DNA of 64,000 bases, taken from positions 22,367,640 to 22,431,639 of the forward strand of contig NC_086350.1 in NCBI RefSeq assembly GCF_036324505.1. The letters run 5' to 3'. The position numbers and the translations under genes were made by a program. A model generated the notes under the pieces. The model was not told the DNA's origin and searched no databases. It worked only from the letters and a program-made list of their open reading frames with translations. This document shows, piece by piece, positions 1 through 11,843 of the stretch. The first letter of the stretch is position 1; the number at the start of each line of letters is the position of its first letter. The DNA is from Eleginops maclovinus. Lineage: Eukaryota; Chordata; Actinopteri; Perciformes; Eleginopidae.

Positions 1-61
1 AGTATAAATATATACTGCTGTTAAGAGATGAGAACAAAGGAGAGGAAGAAAGTGTACTTAC

Positions 62-3000
62 ACATGTTGAGCTGTCGGACAAAGCTTGCCATATTATTGT
101 GTTTAAAGTACTTTGGCAGAACTTCCTTGGCAAAGCGTCCCTGATCAAACACATGGAAACTTGTCCCAGACTGAAACAGAAAGTAACCAGGATTGTGTTA
201 TTATTATAAAACAGCTGTGATCACATACTTGATATACACACATGAGCTCCACAACCTCTTTGATATCAAAGTATTTTTTATCTCCATTCTAATGATAGGT
301 TTTGATTTACATCAACATAGTATTTTGACTTGTCTGGTTATTTCTTTCTGATTATTTTTGCTTACTGTCACTTTTTGTCTTTCTGATGCTATAGACACTC
401 TCTTTTGTAATGATCATAACAACTGGTCCAGAAACCAGTCAGCTGTTAGAAGAAGTAGCGATCAATACCGGGTTTTTAAATACAGCACAATAAAATGAGA
501 CAAAAAATAAAAATAATTCCTGTTGTTTTGAAGATGAAATCTGCAACAAGGCATATTGGATATCAGTTTCCAACAGCTACAGCGATGGAGAAGTTGAATG
601 CTTAAAAGGATTGAAAAAGTGGCATTGTCCAGAAAGTGGCACTGTAATTAATAATATTGTGTAACGTGGTACAGCACCTCACTTTCAGGGAAAACCTATG
701 AAGTGATCAGGAACTTCTGTAGTCTGACCGTAGTAAAATTAAGACTCATTTTATTCTCATTTGTCAAGCCATTTTGCACTAGCTTGTGCTTCATCAGAGA
801 CATTTCAGAATTAGTGATGACAATGCCACAATATTAAAATGAGCAGGAATACAATTTAACCAGGTTACCCTCTCTTGTTCATTTATCCCATAAATGGCTT
901 TACATTCATAAACCAAAAATAGAACAAGAGTGATAACTTTAAATCTAAGGTACACATGGAACTGTTACACTTTTGGCCCAAACTGGAAAGGTTTAAGAAG
1001 ATTTAGAACACTGTCACTACAGATTACAGAATACTTTGCGTGAGCTGTAATCTTCACCCTTTTTGGATTCTAAAGAGCACTTTTGCAGCTATTTCATATG
1101 CTCATGAACACTAAGGGGTAAATTGACCAAAGGAGACTCAAAGCGCCTCTAAGCGATGAAATGAACCGCTAACTGTGCTGCCAAGTCAGTAGTTTCTTAG
1201 TTCTCCAGTGCCGTTTGCCAGTTTATAAATTAGGGAATTTGCATACGTGGCACACAATTGGCCCATTTCTATGCAGATCAGTGCTACTGTAATACCCACA
1301 AACTGAAAGTATTAGCATATTCAGAGATTTGGTCCTAACTGAGACATTCTAGTGACCACGGCAGCAGTGATTGTAGCAATGCAAAAATTCAAACTGATTT
1401 ATTTTGGAATGCAAAAACAAGGTATAATGATTGGTTTGTCATGTAAACATTGTGAATAAAGCTCTCCTACACACTGAAAAAACTTAATAACTGAAACGTT
1501 GACTTTAATTAAACGCATTATGTCAACAAATGTCACACAACTGTTTTAGTTTTTTTTTAAAGCAATAATATTATGTTGAACGTATTATTATATATTTATT
1601 AATTTAAACATTTAATATTATTGCTTTTTTTCAGTGCACACATGGGAAACAAAGACAAATGAACAATAAGAAAGAAGGTTTCCAAATAATGATCACAACA
1701 GTCGTCAAAGGTTGGCAAAACTGGCTATGGGAGTGTTTGGGCTAAAATATAATAAGCGCAGATCTTTTCAGAGTCGAAAACTACGAAGCATACAAAGCAG
1801 GGAGCAACTGTATTTTGGGAGAAAACCCCCGTGAGTGTACAATGATATCCAAATCGAATTGAGTGACGAGTCATGCTCTCTCACCCAACATTGCAGTCTA
1901 ACTAAACAACTGCATTAGCTCTTCCACTCTGAAAAGATAGTTGTGGAGTAAGCAAAACCCATGTGCATAGCAATTGAGTAATGAATAATGTTTTGAAAAT
2001 TCTAACAAGAACTAATGTTGCTTTGTCTGTTGTAATGTTCACTTGCCTACTTGTCTGACAATACAACAGCTGATGCTATACACTCTTAACCACAGATGTC
2101 ACGGGACTAAAGAGCTTCTGTCAGTGTATTTGTCTCCACACAAAAAGAACAGAGAAGCTGTCCTCTTCCTGTTTAGCACTGAAGCCTGCATGACACACAT
2201 CAACCCTACACAGCTAATTCCCTCTGATAAACAGGGATACGCACATAAAAACCTACATATGGTCTCTGTTTACATCTAGACAATGCTATACAAATGGACC
2301 TAAACCCTTCAAAGAATTACTTTACTTGCTCACGAAATTAAACTTGTAGCTACTTATCCAAGTTCAAAGGTCAAAAGTGTTGTAAGTGAGGGAATCACAA
2401 TACACTTTCACGATAGATAACACTCTACAGACTATTTTTACATGACTAAATGAACAGATTTATCAAATAAATGCAGGCTCAAAAACTGACCAACAATGTA
2501 TGCATTACGATGGGTGTTAAAGTTCACTAATGTATTGTAAGTCAACCAATAATATTATTTATATATTATATATTATTGGTATAAAACTTCAAACCATAAT
2601 ATTAGGGTCTGTTGTCAACATTCTTGGAAGTGTAATCTTTCCTGTTAGCTTCTCAAATGGATTTATTTAAATCAAATTGCAAGACCTGGAGAGGTAAAAT
2701 GATCAAATATCAAATATTTTAATATTTCGTATCCAAGACTTATCTTCTGACCAGAGGGGTTCGACCCTGGGTTGGCACTCACTGGACTAAACAAACAAGT
2801 ATTTTTATGTAACATTTAGCTTATACTATTTTAGCCCCTTTCCCTTACGACATCTGGATGTATTGATGTTTATTTAAAGGAACTGAGTACTTCTCCAACT
2901 TCTATTGTGGGTTCCAAGCGTTAGCCTACTAAGGGCACAACTTACCAATGTCATTGATTGATATTAAATATTGTATTGAATTATATTGTGTATATAACTT

Positions 3001-3922
3001 TTATAGAGTTATAGAGTTTTTCTTTTTTGCTTGTGGGGTTAACAAGTTAAGCAGGAGGATATTTTAGCCAGCTAGGTTGAACTAGTATCTATAAGCTAGG
3101 CTAAATGATAGCAAATGCAGCCAGATAGCAAGCTAAACATGTGCACTCCGGGCTCAATTCTTCATAGAAAACTCTCATTGGACTGTTCATTTGTATATTA
3201 ATGTTACATTTTCTTTGTTTTTATGTCATACAAATCCTGTTCCCCTAAATATCTCTGACTTTTCTTTTGCATATCATTTGTTCATCATTTTTAAATGGGC
3301 TGTTCCTTATCACAGAATAGAATGAAGATGATGAACACTAATTATGGGTGCCAAAAGATCTTAAAAATAAGTTTATGGCCCAAGGCCTGGAAAGTTATTT
3401 AGAATACACAAAAAGAAGATGGGAAATTGAAAGTGCTTGAATCTATATATTTTCTTCACAGATTGATATTGTTTATTTAGCTTTTCAACTGCTATAAGCC
3501 ACTTTCCCTATCGCTCAATTTACACATTAATTGTTTTGCTGTGAGGCTATTTAGTGTGCCATCACAAAACAGTGTTCAACATCTTGAATGCAAGGAAATT
3601 AGGCCTGAAAACACCTTAAAAAGCATTTAAATGTGCTATTTAAGAACTCTAGCATCAGTGTATTAACGAAGGAAGACAATGCAACAAAGTGCATGGATGT
3701 ACATTCATACTTTGGCTTTGTGTTATGCTTTTCTTAATTGAAATTCCTCACAGTATATACAGCATATTGTACATTTCGTCCTGAGGACTGACTCACAGCG
3801 CTCCAGCAGATGAGGTGGTTGGTATCTGGATCCTCCACCAGTGTCCACAGCTTGGTTAGAAATGCGGGAACATTGCTGGCGTAGCTTCCATCTACGCCCA
3901 TGGCACCTGGAGATTCCTGCAT
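62..3922 (-). CDS. hsf4: Heat shock transcription factor, exons 1-2 (HSF4-like, 5' part)
   Basis: Two coding exons of the HSF DNA-binding domain. Exon 1 (3922 down to 3797, 42 codons) starts MQESPG and contains [19 protein letters not shown] and HLICWS. Exon 2 (170 down to 62) encodes [19 protein letters not shown] and then [12 protein letters not shown], the recognition helix that reads heat shock elements. Splice sites are good: donor GTGAGT after exon 1, acceptor CAG before exon 2, donor GTAAGT after it. The second intron splits the tyrosine codon after LNM, as in vertebrate HSFs. The rest of the domain, trimerisation repeats and activation domain lie left of the window. The MQE start and ICWSASGTSF wording fit HSF4 better than HSF1 or HSF2 as I recall these families; the paralog is an inference, HSF membership is not. 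HSFs bind DNA as trimers in the nucleus; HSF4 is known for lens development. Confidence 0.85.
171..3796 (-). other. Intron 1 of the HSF gene, AT-rich, no coding signal
   Basis: This 3.6 kb intron shows no conserved protein in any frame. It holds the small inverted-repeat element at 1472-1636 and an AT-rich palindromic patch near 2551-2584. Nothing else is recognised. Confidence 0.6.
1472..1636. mobile_element. Short MITE-like inverted-repeat element
   Basis: The ends are CACTGAAAAAA and TTTTTTTCAGTG, imperfect terminal inverted repeats of about 11 bp. Inside is a second inverted pair, AAAGCAATAATATTA against TAATATTATTGCTTT. There is no coding capacity. A target duplication is not clear, so the superfamily is open. 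Confidence 0.5.
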
Positions 3923-4324
3923 ACTGACACTTGTCCACTGCCAAGACGACTCAAACAGGAAACCAAATGTGTGTGTGTGTTTGTCAATTATGTGTGCGAA
4001 TGTATTAGCAGACTCAGAGATTAGTCCATGATTGAGAAACTCCACCTCTGACGATCCGTTACTGATAATCCCAAGTTTGTCTATGTCTCTTAGATTCCAT
4101 CTCAGTCCGTCAATCTGTCACCTTACATTCTTTGCCAATATAACTTTGTCTCTTAGTTTTGTATTACTCTTTTCTTTAGTTTCTTGTAAATACAGTCTAA
4201 ATCAATCTACCTTTGTTGCTCTTACGGTTTCCTTTCCTCATTTGCGAATCCTCCCTCTGTCCTCCCTGCCACATCAGTTACACAACTGAATGTCATCACA
4301 GAAGGTCCATGTCAGCACACATGC

Positions 4325-4407
<83 letters not shown>

Positions 4408-5544
4408 TACCCCCGGCCTCCCACTGACAATCAAGAGACCGCCCAGTAAAACAATCCACACAAAAGCTTCAACAATACACCCCTGTTCCCCCATCAAAGG
4501 CTTTTGTAAAAACTGAACAGTGCAGGGTTCAGTGTACCTGTATGCCAGGTAGAAGGGTCCCTTCTCTTATGGAGGACTTTCAAAAATGTCTTAACAATTT
4601 GTTATTAAGTGTACACACTGTCCTGCTGAAAATACATGTAAATAATATAAATGGTGGAAGAAGAAGATCCTTCAATCAATAAAAAGTACTACATATGAAA
4701 AACACTCAATTACAAAAAGAAAGTTCTATAATGAAATGTGTCACTTAACTGTTGTCATTGATGCTGCAACATGGGAACATCCATTTAATTTTGTGGCAGA
4801 TTATAACCTGAGTTTATTTTTTTTCCCTTTAATGCATCATATTCCAGAAATTCAGATTTGTAAAAATGTATAACCAGCAAAGTTACATTCTCTTAGCTGT
4901 CATATAATATTGATGCAGGGGAGTTAAAAAATACAATATTTCCAACAGAACATCTTCATGACTGGTTGAATGTCCTCAAATGTCCTTTCTGTAGTTATTT
5001 ATTGTCCCAAATATTCAGTCCTGTTGGTCTCGTGACTTTAGTGCCACCATTAGGTACAAATTAACCACTCTTAGAAAATGAACACAATCATTATTAGATT
5101 TATTAAGTTCATCGAAATGTACATTGTTTAACAATTTAAATATTCACAGGTAAAAAGGAAATATTGAGTATTACATTTTATGATTTTAGAAAATCTGATA
5201 ATATATAATACGACTGTATGATTTTCAAACTTTGAACAAAACAGTGAATACAATCAAATTTGTTTTAGCTCTATGATCTTCACAAAAATGTGTTAAAAAG
5301 CTTGACTGGAAACTAGCTAGATGAAACAGTTGTTTTGTAAGGTGTGAAAACAGTGAGTCGAAAGACACAATAAAGCTCTGTAGAAAGCTCTGAAGGAAAC
5401 TGCAGAGATGATCACATCTTCCTGAGGGTGTGTCACTAGTAAAGCCCTTCACATAAACATTATGATTAATGGATTGACTTTTGCAGCAATAATCAAAGCT
5501 GTTTTTTGTGATCAAGTGGTGAATTGTGTATGATGTTAGCAATA
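3923..5544. other. Intergenic region between HSF and CYP2 genes
   Basis: It contains the 5' flank of the HSF gene, a (CA)n microsatellite and the 3' flank of the P450 gene. No further gene is seen. Confidence 0.5.
4326..4405. repeat. (CA)n microsatellite
   Basis: About 40 uninterrupted CA dinucleotides. The histidine/threonine or cysteine/valine reading frames across it are artefacts of the repeat. Confidence 0.95.
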
Positions 5545-8500
5545 TTAGGATAGCCTCTGACTTCTGACCTGCACCTTCATTGGATAAGGTTTGGGGGTCA
5601 TGGTTGTACCAAAAACAGGCGTGTAGTTTGGCTCTCCTGCATCTTCTGGCCAGATGAAGTTGAACCTCCTCAGAAGCGTTACCAAAATGAGGAAGAGCTC
5701 AGTACGAGCCAGAACCTCTCCGAGACACATACGGTGACCTGCAGGTTAAAATGCTTAACCGCCATAACCTTAACTCCAAGCAATATTTAAATCAATGAAT
5801 GAATCAACGTTTCACTCACCTATAGAGAATGGCATGAAGGCTTCTGGTTTAACAAATTGTCCCTGGTCATTGAGGAAGTTTTCAGGGTTGAAATCAAGGG
5901 GAGATTTCCACTGTCCCTCCTCATTCAGCACTGAGGTCAGGTTGGGGATGATAATGGTTCCCTGAAAATTGAACAAGAAATAATTGAAAAGGAGCTGGAT
6001 GTACATAACATGAATGTTACTGCTCTGACTTCCCTCCTGACATTCCTCTTCACAGGTGCTCACATACATAAATGTTGTTTTATTGACACAATGAGGATAT
6101 GTTATTTATTAATATGTCTATTTTGGGCTTTTAATAGTGTTTTTGGAGCTATTTGGAAATTGACATGAATATTTCTCAGCTATTTCCTGTATTGCAAATT
6201 CTATCGGTTAGTGTTCAGAGGGAATCTGCTATCATTTCAAGGCTTTTTAAATGTTTTATACTTTATATGTTCATCTTACCTTCGGTATGGAGTATCCCAT
6301 TAGCTCCGTGTCTCTACTGGTGCAGTGGAAAACAGAGAGAGGAACAGTGTTTGCCACCCTCTGGATCTCATGAATGACAGCCTGTATAACAGAGACACAG
6401 CTGTCAGAGCATCCCACTGTAACGTTGTTCTAATCCAAGATATATAACTAAGTTTTTACACTTCAAAGACATTTATATTCATAATCTTTATACCTGCACA
6501 TAGGGCATCTGGTGTCTATCTTCAAAACAGGCTTCATTCTTCCCATCCAGAACATTGTCTATTTCCTGCTGACAGCGTTCTGGTAATAAACAGAATATAA
6601 TTATGATGAAGTATACAAATAGAGAGTTAACAGAAAGAGAGAACATTGCATTTTTTTTATCCACCTATGTGCTTTATGGCAGCTTGACTGTTGCTTCTCA
6701 AATGTTTGAAGACAGTGCAAATTAAATGTAGGTGTGATGTGTGTCCATGAGACTAAAATAAATGATGGATTGACAGAACTTGTCATGTCATCTTATTTTG
6801 ACATGATGATGGTGCTATATGAAAACATAGCCCTATAAGTCGCCTGTCCAAGCAACTTTTTACAACCCATACTTATATTTGTCTAGTGGCCATAGCTAAT
6901 ATGACAGGATCAAAGGCAAAGGTCTGTATTATAGAGGCTGGACGAGTCTGTTTATTCAGGAAGTCATTGTGGTTCAAACAAAAACACACCTGCGTTTTGA
7001 TGAGAAAAAAAAAAATTGGTCAACAACATTTTATTTGATTATGAATTACTAAAGGTAATGATGTTACTGTACCACTTCTTGTCCTACATCACGTACATAA
7101 AGTAGTATGTACACGCTATACTAATAGTGTTCCAAACCATGATCTTTTAAACTCAAACTATTTATTTTTTTGCTTCTTTAAATAGCGCAGTCATGTGATT
7201 AATGGTCACATGTTAAATCTAGTATTGTGGGACCCCTTTGCAATCTTGTAGCAGGCCATATCTGTATCACATTTGATGAAAATGTATACAATAATTGTCG
7301 AAATATTTGCATGACCACAAATGCCTGCTATTTGGCATAATAGAAAAAATCTGTAGTCATTAAATTCATCACGATAAATCATCGTCAAAATTACCTCCAG
7401 TAGTATTTCAGATTTTTCGGTCTTGCGACCAACTGACAGACTGACATTTGTGTCTCTGTAGCCATGCCTCTAGAACAAATAAATAAAGTGGAGACAGACA
7501 GATGATAGACAGCCATACCCTGTATCTGGGGATAATTCATTAGGTAAAGAAAGCCAGTCAGCAGGGTGTTGGCAGTCGTGTCTGTCCCAGCAAAGTGCAG
7601 ATCCAAAATAAATGCACAAAGCTGGTCCTCAGAAAATGACGAGCCATCATTTCCTCTCTATGCAGGTTGACAAGAGAAAGAAAGAGCGAGTAGTTACTGA
7701 TCATTTTGTCACCTCCTCAGAGCTTAAATATCTTGGTGGTCAACAACATTACAGTTTATACCAAGTGTTCAGGACATTATTCTTCAATTTAACAAACCCT
7801 TACACACACACACCTTATCGAGTTCATCCAGGTAAGTGTCGATGAAATGCCGTGGTTTACCAGGAATTCTGGTCTTTTTGTTCTCAGCCACCATCTCCAA
7901 CAATTTCCCATGTGCAACCTGATGAGTAAAACAGTTTAAGAAAAGAAAGATAATTCAAGGTTAATTAAGGGCATAGAAATATTCAAGTTGGAAACAAAAC
8001 GGATTTAAATGATTTAAATTTCAGGCCCACATCTCTCGTCTTGTAGGCTTTGACAATTCAACCCATTTAAAGGAACCTACATTCTCATTTAGTGGCCAAA
8101 ACATGAATTAAAAATAATTTCCTAGCATACCATATTCAGTAGCATAATAATGCGATTGAACACCTTTTAAGGTTGTTTTCTGTTTATAATAATTAATAAA
8201 TAATAGAACCCAATTGTGAACAGACATTGATGTTCACATACTAATGAATTGCAATAACTTCTACTGGGCTTTGACTTTTCACATAGGACCATCAAGAGAT
8301 AGCTACTGTACAAGTCATTTTTATTAGCCTCAGCTGTACTGTGGACTTTAATAGGAACTCATCAACTCCAAGGATTGAAGCCCTTATCACTGTGATAAAG
8401 CATGTGTTTTGGCTGTCTGTCAACAAATCTATTACAAAGATACCTCAAACAAGTTGAAGGCCTTCCGGAAGGGCAGTGGCAGGTTGCGCACAATGGGAAA

Positions 8501-11314
8501 CGAGTCATAGATCTTTATGGGAGAGAAAAAAATAAAGATTGTAAACATTTAAGAATTCCTTAAATTCATCATTCAGGACCCTTTTTAGGGTGTGTTTACT
8601 TCAAAAAGATGTCAAGCACATATACTCTCTATATGTCTAATGAATGGTTTTGTTGTAAAAAATGTGACTCACCATACCCCAGCGCCCATTGATTATTTTG
8701 GAGGTCTGTTGAAAAACGCCAACAAAAAACTTCATGAACTCATCCTCATAGTCAAAGTGCCTTGCGAAAAGAACTTGGCAGATGATGTTGGAGGCCGCAT
8801 TGTGGAACAGCTGTTGAGGATTCATGTTTTTACCTAGAAAAAACAGATGAAAAATGATTCTTGGACTTGATTTTGACAAAAATGATTACAACAAAAACAC
8901 CTTTAATGCTTGAAATATCATATGGTAAATAAATAAAATAAAATGAGGGTATGGTTCACAGTACACAGTTCAAAAGATGTCTAGACCCTGATGCCATTCT
9001 CACTTTGATGTTTAGTTTTTCAACAACAACCTCTGTGTACTGTGAGTACAACTGGACATACCAACACTCTGCTCCATTAGCTGTGTGATATACTGTGTCT
9101 CTCTCAGAATGTTCTGCTCCATCGTCTGCTTCCCCAGACCAAAGTTTCTCAGGGTCATCAAACCAAAACGTCGTTGCTCTCTCCAGCCAGCGTTATAATC
9201 TGCTAGAATCACTCCAGCTGCATTAGCTATATGTAAAAATGTAAAATTAGTAATTGCATTCAATTTCAAATACACTTTTTAAATGTAGTGAATACAATTT
9301 AATTGACACATTTTATTTTCCATATTAACTTATTGAGCTTCCTACTGGATCACCATCACCGACATTGAACATACTAATGGCTTACATGTTACATGTGTGT
9401 TTCTTCTCAGCGGAGTGAATTGGTGTTTGTCACAGTTTCATTATTTTACCCAGTAGTGTAAAGTACAGGGTTTGAGTTGTTGGTAAAAATAATTTGTAGG
9501 TACTGTACTTATACTTTAGTATAAGTGTTTTTTGCAACTTCATTCTTCTATTTGATAACATTAAATAAAAAAAATAATATTGTTGTTTTTTACTGAAGTA
9601 AAACGTGAGTGTATTAGTGACTCATAAGATTAATTTAAAATAAGTTTCTACACATCAATCCATTCTATCCCACAAATGGGGTGAAGCCTGCGAGCTAGTT
9701 CAGGCAGTCAACTCCAGCACCAATGATTAATTTACACGTGACGCGCCTCGTCGCTCTTACAACCAACCAAACACAATTTCCTAAACTTCCTGCTCTATTT
9801 AAGCTGCCAGATCCGCCTGCCTCTGTCTTGCTGCTTCTGCTGCTTCCACGTTGCTGATGCTTGCTTGCCCCACCACCACCTCAGCTTCCAGGCCAGCATC
9901 CACCTGTAGGCTTGGAGGTTAGTTATCTAATCATCATTCAATATTCTATGTAATTCTATGGAGGGATGAGGCCCGAGCCTAGACGACAAACTCAAACTAT
10001 ATGCTGCTTCTAATAAACATATCAAAAACATTTTAGATATCTGACTGAACTGCTCTTTCTGACCCCATATTGACAACCTCTGGATTCAAAGAACTAACTG
10101 TATACAATGTAATGGAAACTAGTTCCACCTTAACCAGCTGCAAGCATAAAAGGCTGCTTACATTTTTGATGCATCAATATTGACAATCTGATAATCTTAT
10201 ATAACACATCAGTCAATAACACCTTCTACTTGATACTTTGGTGATAGCACCACTACTGCCAACAGGTGGTGCCATTATGAGGACTCCATACATTATCTCT
10301 CCATACTCTCTGTTTAGATGTTATGGTGTATGGCATACAATGAAAATGAAAAATCACTGCATAGAAAAAGGCTAAACCTTGCTTTATACCTTTCACTATT
10401 GCAGCATGATTAACCATTAGGTCTTGTGATCTGCCAGAGAAGTCTGCCGCTTTGGTGACCAGGGCTTCTTTTAAAGCCTGCAGCCCGTTGATGACAACCA
10501 CTGGCCGCTGACCGATGAAAATGCTGTATACGTTACCATAGCGCTTGGCCAACTGGGGACAGAGACAGATAAGAATGAGATTTAGGGGACTGAACTTAAT
10601 AGAGAGCAATCATCAACCATAGTAATGAGTTATTAGGAACAAGTTAATGTTAGTAGGAGTAACATAAGGTTGAGTTTTAAGCAGATCTTACAGATGTATT
10701 CGCATTGAAGTTTTTTTTTAATGAACTTACACTACTATTGTTTGAAATGTAATGCTGTTACAGAAATGAGAATATGATGACAGACCAGATAAGTAAAAAT
10801 GTAATTTCTATTTATTGATCCAGCCAATTATTAAACACTAGCCTTTTTTGGCTGATCTCCCCCATGTTTAAGCGTCATTGGGCCAGATGCCTAACCCCAG
10901 GATTGCTCCTGCAAGCATTTCTACGGTATTGAAGTGTATGTAAGTCGCTTTGGATAAGTGTCAGCTAAATAACATGTAAGGAGATGTCATTTAATACAGC
11001 CTGAACACCCAACACAATCACATATTGCAAATAAACAACCTTATCAGTATCATTTCACCAATAATTCAAACTTATATGATCCATCATTGCATGATTGGGT
11101 ATGTACAAATGGTCAGCAAGTCTTTTCTTTTGATAAAGTCATTTAACTTTACCCTCTCCAGGTCGGCAATAGGGTTCTCCAGATTGAGCTGCAGCAAGTT
11201 CCCAAGAATGGGGAGGGGTCGAGGGCCTGGAGGAAAATCTTTAGTCCTGTGGTTCTGAAAGAGGAGTAGTAAGAGCAAAACAGCTCCCAGGATTAGAACC
11301 ACCGATGCAATCAT
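5545..11314 (-). CDS. Cytochrome P450, CYP2 family, complete 11-exon gene
   Basis: A membrane-bound microsomal monooxygenase of the CYP2 family, subfamily not assigned. Coding exons: 11314-11153, 10552-10390, 9226-9062, 8833-8673, 8512-8444, 7918-7814, 7657-7519, 6579-6494, 6381-6280, 5961-5820, 5738-5545; all introns GT/AG, total 1488 nt, 495 residues. Visible are an N-terminal anchor ([19 protein letters not shown]), the proline hinge [24 protein letters not shown], the I-helix FAGTDTT, and the heme motif FSIGHRMCLG with its cysteine ligand. Lengths of 161, 188 (86+102) and 142 nt match the classic CYP2 exons 4, 7 and 8. Classic exons 5 and 7 are each interrupted by an additional intron. 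Exon 3 may instead start at 9217 (AG choice), giving 492 residues. The ATG at 11314 is chosen because the anchor follows at once. No frame break is seen, so the gene looks functional. Confidence 0.93.
9660..10070. repeat. Possible LTR-like or other dispersed repeat in CYP2 intron
   Basis: This block in intron 2 is more GC-rich than its surroundings. It contains a TATTTAAG promoter-like motif, a pyrimidine-rich CTGCTGCTTC tract and an AATAAA near its end, an order that resembles a solo LTR. Clear TG...CA ends and a target duplication were not found. Confidence 0.25.
10840..10980 (+). repeat. Fish retroposon 3' tail (GTAAGTCGCTTTGGATAA type)
   Basis: The motif GTAAGTCGCTTTGGATAAG followed by CAGCTAAATAACATGTAA is a tail seen very widely in fish dispersed repeats. 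It lies in intron 1 of the P450 gene. A related tail in the opposite orientation is at 17095-17145. Confidence 0.5.
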
Positions 11315-11756
11315 GATGAAGTTGTGAATCTGATTAATTTTCACAGCCTTTAATGTTGTCTCTGAAATCACGAGGGCTTTATAAGCAAACACAACCTTTG
11401 CACATCATGTGTCATGCAAAGGTGTTGCATAACTGATTATTCATTTTGACCTTAAAAAGCAGCAACAGGCAGATATTTCCAATCATCACAATTCATTACT
11501 GACGCCATAGATAAAACAACCTACATTTTAGAGACTTGTCAATCAGAGCATGTCCTCAATGCCCCCTGTTATTATGTGATCAATGTTTCATTATTATTTA
11601 ATGTCTGGATAGAAAAATAACAGAACCCTGAGCAATGTTAAATATTACATAATGGATTTATAACTGATCAACTTTACCAACCTCCTTTTCCCCAATAACC
11701 ATAGTCTGATCTGGATTTGCCGTTTACTTTTGGTGTGGCAATAAATTGGTTTGCAG

Positions 11757-11758
<2 letters not shown>
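11315..11758. promoter_or_regulatory. 5' flank of the CYP2 gene
   Basis: It contains the 5' UTR and presumably the promoter of the P450 gene; no confident TATA box or other element was identified. The flank ends at a (TA)n tract and a Tc1 element, so the upstream context has been altered by insertion. Confidence 0.4.
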
Positions 11759-11838
<80 letters not shown>

Positions 11839-11843
11839 ATATA
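11759..11843. repeat. (TA)n microsatellite
   Basis: A run of TA dinucleotides with one interruption near 11827. It abuts the Tc1 element, whose TA target duplication is part of this tract. Confidence 0.9.

Noticed and set aside
4213..4459. Histidine/threonine-rich and cysteine/valine-rich ORFs
   Set aside because: Translation of a (CA)n microsatellite.
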